DNA of 7,730 nucleotides from Candidatus Poribacteria bacterium (GTDB lineage: Bacteria; Poribacteria; WGA-4E; WGA-3G): positions 1-7,730 of the forward strand of contig JAPPMR010000958.1 of NCBI GenBank assembly GCA_028818995.1, read 5' to 3'. Position 1 is the stretch's first letter. The number at the start of each line of letters is the position of its first letter. The translations under genes were made by a program, and so were the position numbers. Shown in pieces: positions 6,218 through 7,730 of this stretch. Below the pieces are notes generated by a model. That model was not told the origin of the DNA. It saw only the letters and a program-made list of their open reading frames with translations, and did not search any database.

Positions 6218-7531
6218 TTATTGTAATCCAGATTCTATAGATATATTCGCGAGAAAAGAATTGACACTCTCCTTTTCATTGAACGAATTGCCGATAGCAC
6301 CCAATTTAAAGACTTTGCCTTGATCAAAACGGTGTGTAATTTTTCCTGCTTTGCCGCTCGGAATACCTGACGCTGAGGCGAGCGCTGTCTGAGGAATTCG
6401 TTCTGAGGGAAGTTCAGTGTTGCTATCAAATAAGTTGAATGAACCAGATGTCTCAGCACTCCCGACCCAAATATCAATGGTGAGCGTGCCGCCATCCTTG
6501 AATGCTGTCACATCAATTTCAACAATAGTGTAGTCCTGAGAGTGTGTGTCAGGTGTTCGGAAAATGCCCAAGACATTTTGCGAAGGCTGTTCACCGTTAA
6601 GGACAATATTCTCTACCTGGGTAGATAAAGCGTTATCTGATTTTGGAGTGATCCCTTCGCTTTTACCGGAAACATCAGACTGCCCTAATTGATTTCTTGC
6701 ATTCGGCCTTGACGGGACATTCAAGACAATGGAATCGTCAATGATTTCAACTTTTATTTCTGATGTGGCATCAAAACTGTAGGGTTGTTGGAAACGAGCA
6801 AAGTATTGATTACCTATTCCCAACATCAGGATCGCTACAACGAAGGTTGAAGCAGCGAGTGCCCACGGTAACAAAGGTTTACTTGCAGAAGGCGCAGCGG
6901 GTTTAAGATGGGGAATTTCTTGCATGATATTATCGGTTAGGTTAGGTGAGATTTGGAAGTGTTCAAGTGCTTCTCTGATTATCGTTTCCTCTTTTTTTAG
7001 ACGTTGTCTGGCACGTCTAAGACGACTTTTTATTGTACTCGTTGATACGCCTAAAAATTTGCTAATTTCTTCACATGTCATTTCTCCAAAATAGTAAAGT
7101 GTCATCACCGTACGCTCACTATCTTGTAACTTTGCAAGCAGCTTTTTAGCCACTTCGCGCTGCGTTTCAGCAGTAGCTTTTGCTCGCTCTTCAGCCACAT
7201 ATCGGGAATATGTTTCACCTTCTATCAACTCAATATCTGTATCTTCCAACGCTTGCGTCTGAAAGCGTTTCTTACGAAGCCAAGCGAGGCAACGACGTGT
7301 AGCAATTATATAAAGCCATCCAGAAAACTGATTTGGATTTTTCAGACTTACTAATTTCTGATATACTTGCAAAAAGGTGTCTTGTGTTATTTCTTCAGCA
7401 ATATGGAAATCTCCAATTTTTCGCCAAGCCAGCGCGTGGACTTGCTTCTGATATTTTTCAACCAAAGTAGCAAAAGCACTGTCATCTCCTGCAAGGATGC
7501 GGTCAATCAGCACAACATCATCGTTTTTCAT
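6218..7531 (-). CDS. Membrane-tethered ECF-type sigma factor with short beta-rich C-terminal domain of unknown family
   Basis: The product has 437 residues. The start is the ATG at 7531 (MKNDDVVLID), 6 bases after a GAGG ribosome site; the in-frame TTG at 7543 overlaps that site and is rejected. Region 2 (about 20-88; IGDFHIAEEITQDTF, GWLYIIATRRC) and region 4 (about 127-182; MTCEEISKFLGVS, TIKSRLRRARQRLKKEE) are intact. The linker ISPNLTDNIMQE leads to a single membrane helix at about 219-243 (LLPW start) and then FQQPYSFDATSE. Residues about 272-310 are a polar spacer. Residues about 315-437 form a compact, strand-rich domain (TIVEIDVTAF, TLTIDIWVG, KVFKLGAIGN) without propeller repeats. 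It resembles a small beta-sandwich, possibly carbohydrate- or lipid-binding, but I do not recognise the family. It is the first transcribed of the three paralogues and has its own, different promoter region. Confidence 0.92.
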   Translation of the reverse strand: MKNDDVVLIDRILAGDDSAFATLVEKYQKQVHALAWRKIGDFHIAEEITQDTFLQVYQKLVSLKNPNQFSGWLYIIATRRCLAWLRKKRFQTQALEDTDIELIEGETYSRYVAEERAKATAETQREVAKKLLAKLQDSERTVMTLYYFGEMTCEEISKFLGVSTSTIKSRLRRARQRLKKEETIIREALEHFQISPNLTDNIMQEIPHLKPAAPSASKPLLPWALAASTFVVAILMLGIGNQYFARFQQPYSFDATSEIKVEIIDDSIVLNVPSRPNARNQLGQSDVSGKSEGITPKSDNALSTQVENIVLNGEQPSQNVLGIFRTPDTHSQDYTIVEIDVTAFKDGGTLTIDIWVGSAETSGSFNLFDSNTELPSERIPQTALASASGIPSGKAGKITHRFDQGKVFKLGAIGNSFNEKESVNSFLANISIESGLQ

Positions 7532-7537
7532 AAGACA

Positions 7538-7541
7538 CCTC
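7538..7541 (-). promoter_or_regulatory. Ribosome binding site of the short sigma gene
   Basis: Reads GAGG on the minus strand, 6 bases before the ATG at 7531. It overlaps the alternative TTG codon at 7543, making that codon an unlikely start. Confidence 0.7.
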
Positions 7542-7543
7542 AA

Positions 7544-7560
7544 ATTAATGCTTCATTAAT
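7544..7560. repeat. 7-3-7 perfect inverted repeat between -10 box and ribosome site
   Basis: ATTAATG, CTT, CATTAAT: perfect 7-base arms around 3 bases, directly adjoining the TATAAT box and two bases from the ribosome site of the short sigma gene. Its position over the expected transcription start suits an operator, or a 5' hairpin affecting ribosome access. Confidence 0.45.
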
Positions 7561-7591
7561 ATTATATCATCAATGTAGTATACTGATGCAA
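7561..7591 (-). promoter_or_regulatory. Candidate promoter of the short sigma gene
   Basis: Minus strand TTGCAT (7591-7586) and a consensus TATAAT (7566-7561), with a long 19-base spacer. The -10 box is strong, but the spacer is longer than the usual 16-18. A second -10-like TATACT lies at 7582-7577. Unlike the other two genes there is no TTGACA box, leader block or CGTCACAAG string, so regulation probably differs. Confidence 0.42.
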
Positions 7592-7730
7592 TTTAAACAA
7601 GTGCTTTCTGCCACCACACTCATTAGAGATTCTTACATAGATATTCAAGGCATTGCTGCTTATGAGTGGATTCTCAGAGATTCAGTTGCACCTCTGAGAA
7701 TCTGCCCACAAGGAATAGCGGTTATAGCAC
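7586..7730 (+). CDS. Weak partial open frame running off the right edge
   Basis: An ATG at 7586 opens 48 codons with no stop before the edge (MQFKQVLSATTLIRDSY and on to PQGIAVIA). The composition is protein-like, and the gene would be divergent from the short sigma gene, with 54 bases between the two starts. Against it: no ribosome site precedes the ATG, a frame this long is not rare by chance, and the 11-base inverted repeat lies inside it. I do not recognise the peptide. Confidence 0.2.
   Translation, partial: MQFKQVLSATTLIRDSYIDIQGIAAYEWILRDSVAPLRICPQGIAVIA
7669..7702. repeat. Perfect 11-base inverted repeat near the right edge
   Basis: GATTCTCAGAG (7669-7679) and CTCTGAGAATC (7692-7702) are perfect complements around a 12-base loop. 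Neither side is followed by a T-run, so it is not an ordinary terminator. It could be a mobile-element end hairpin, a regulatory RNA hairpin or a protein site. The sequence ends 28 bases later, so its context is unknown. Confidence 0.55.

Noticed and set aside
6235..6495. Minus-strand 86-codon frame within the end of the short sigma gene
   Set aside because: Overlaps the real frame in another phase, has low-complexity basic character and no start signal.
7660..7730. Possible C-terminal tail of a minus-strand gene entering from the right edge (ends TAA at 7660-7662, about 22 codons)
   Set aside because: Too short to judge, unrecognised, and competes with the plus-strand frame over the same bases.

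Overview
The window looks like bacterial chromosome from a sponge-associated or other uncultured lineage, most likely Candidatus Poribacteria. I infer this from the sigma-factor module, whose wording (start MKNDD, then KYQKQVHALAWRKIGDFH, ITQDTFL, LGVS.NTIKSRL) matches what I remember of large sigma-70 families in that phylum. No database search was possible, so this is recognition only. Composition is moderately AT-rich and nearly all of the DNA is coding.

All three confident genes lie on the minus strand, so transcription runs from high to low coordinates. Each protein starts with an ungapped, roughly 270-290 residue module. It consists of an ECF-type sigma factor (regions 2 and 4), a conserved linker, one membrane segment entered through a PW motif, and a conserved outer juxtamembrane segment. 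A different C-terminal domain then follows in each. From upstream to downstream these are: (7531..6218) a short beta-rich domain of unknown family; (6012..3064) fourteen WD40 blades, enough for two seven-bladed propellers; and (2777..1, running off the window edge) a long Asp-box/BNR beta-propeller with eight recognisable Asp-boxes. The simplest reading is a family of membrane-tethered sigma factors in which one signalling chassis carries interchangeable extracytoplasmic sensors. No separate anti-sigma gene is visible.

The genes are separated by 205 and 286 bases, and each gap appears to hold its own promoter, so this is a tandem array rather than a tight operon. The WD40 and BNR genes share a duplicated control region. 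It has a TTGACA -35 box with a TAAAAT or TAGAAT -10 box at identical distances from the start codon. Downstream of that lie a 31-base leader block containing a near-palindrome, an ECF-like promoter candidate (GCAACC/GCACCC, 16-17 bases, CGTC), and a strong GGAGG ribosome site. The third gene lacks this region and has a different AT-rich promoter with a 7-3-7 palindrome between the -10 box and the ribosome site.

The right edge (7532..7730) holds that promoter, a weak plus-strand open frame running off the end, and a perfect 11-base inverted repeat. I saw no tRNA, rRNA, CRISPR array, transposase or convincing rho-independent terminator.
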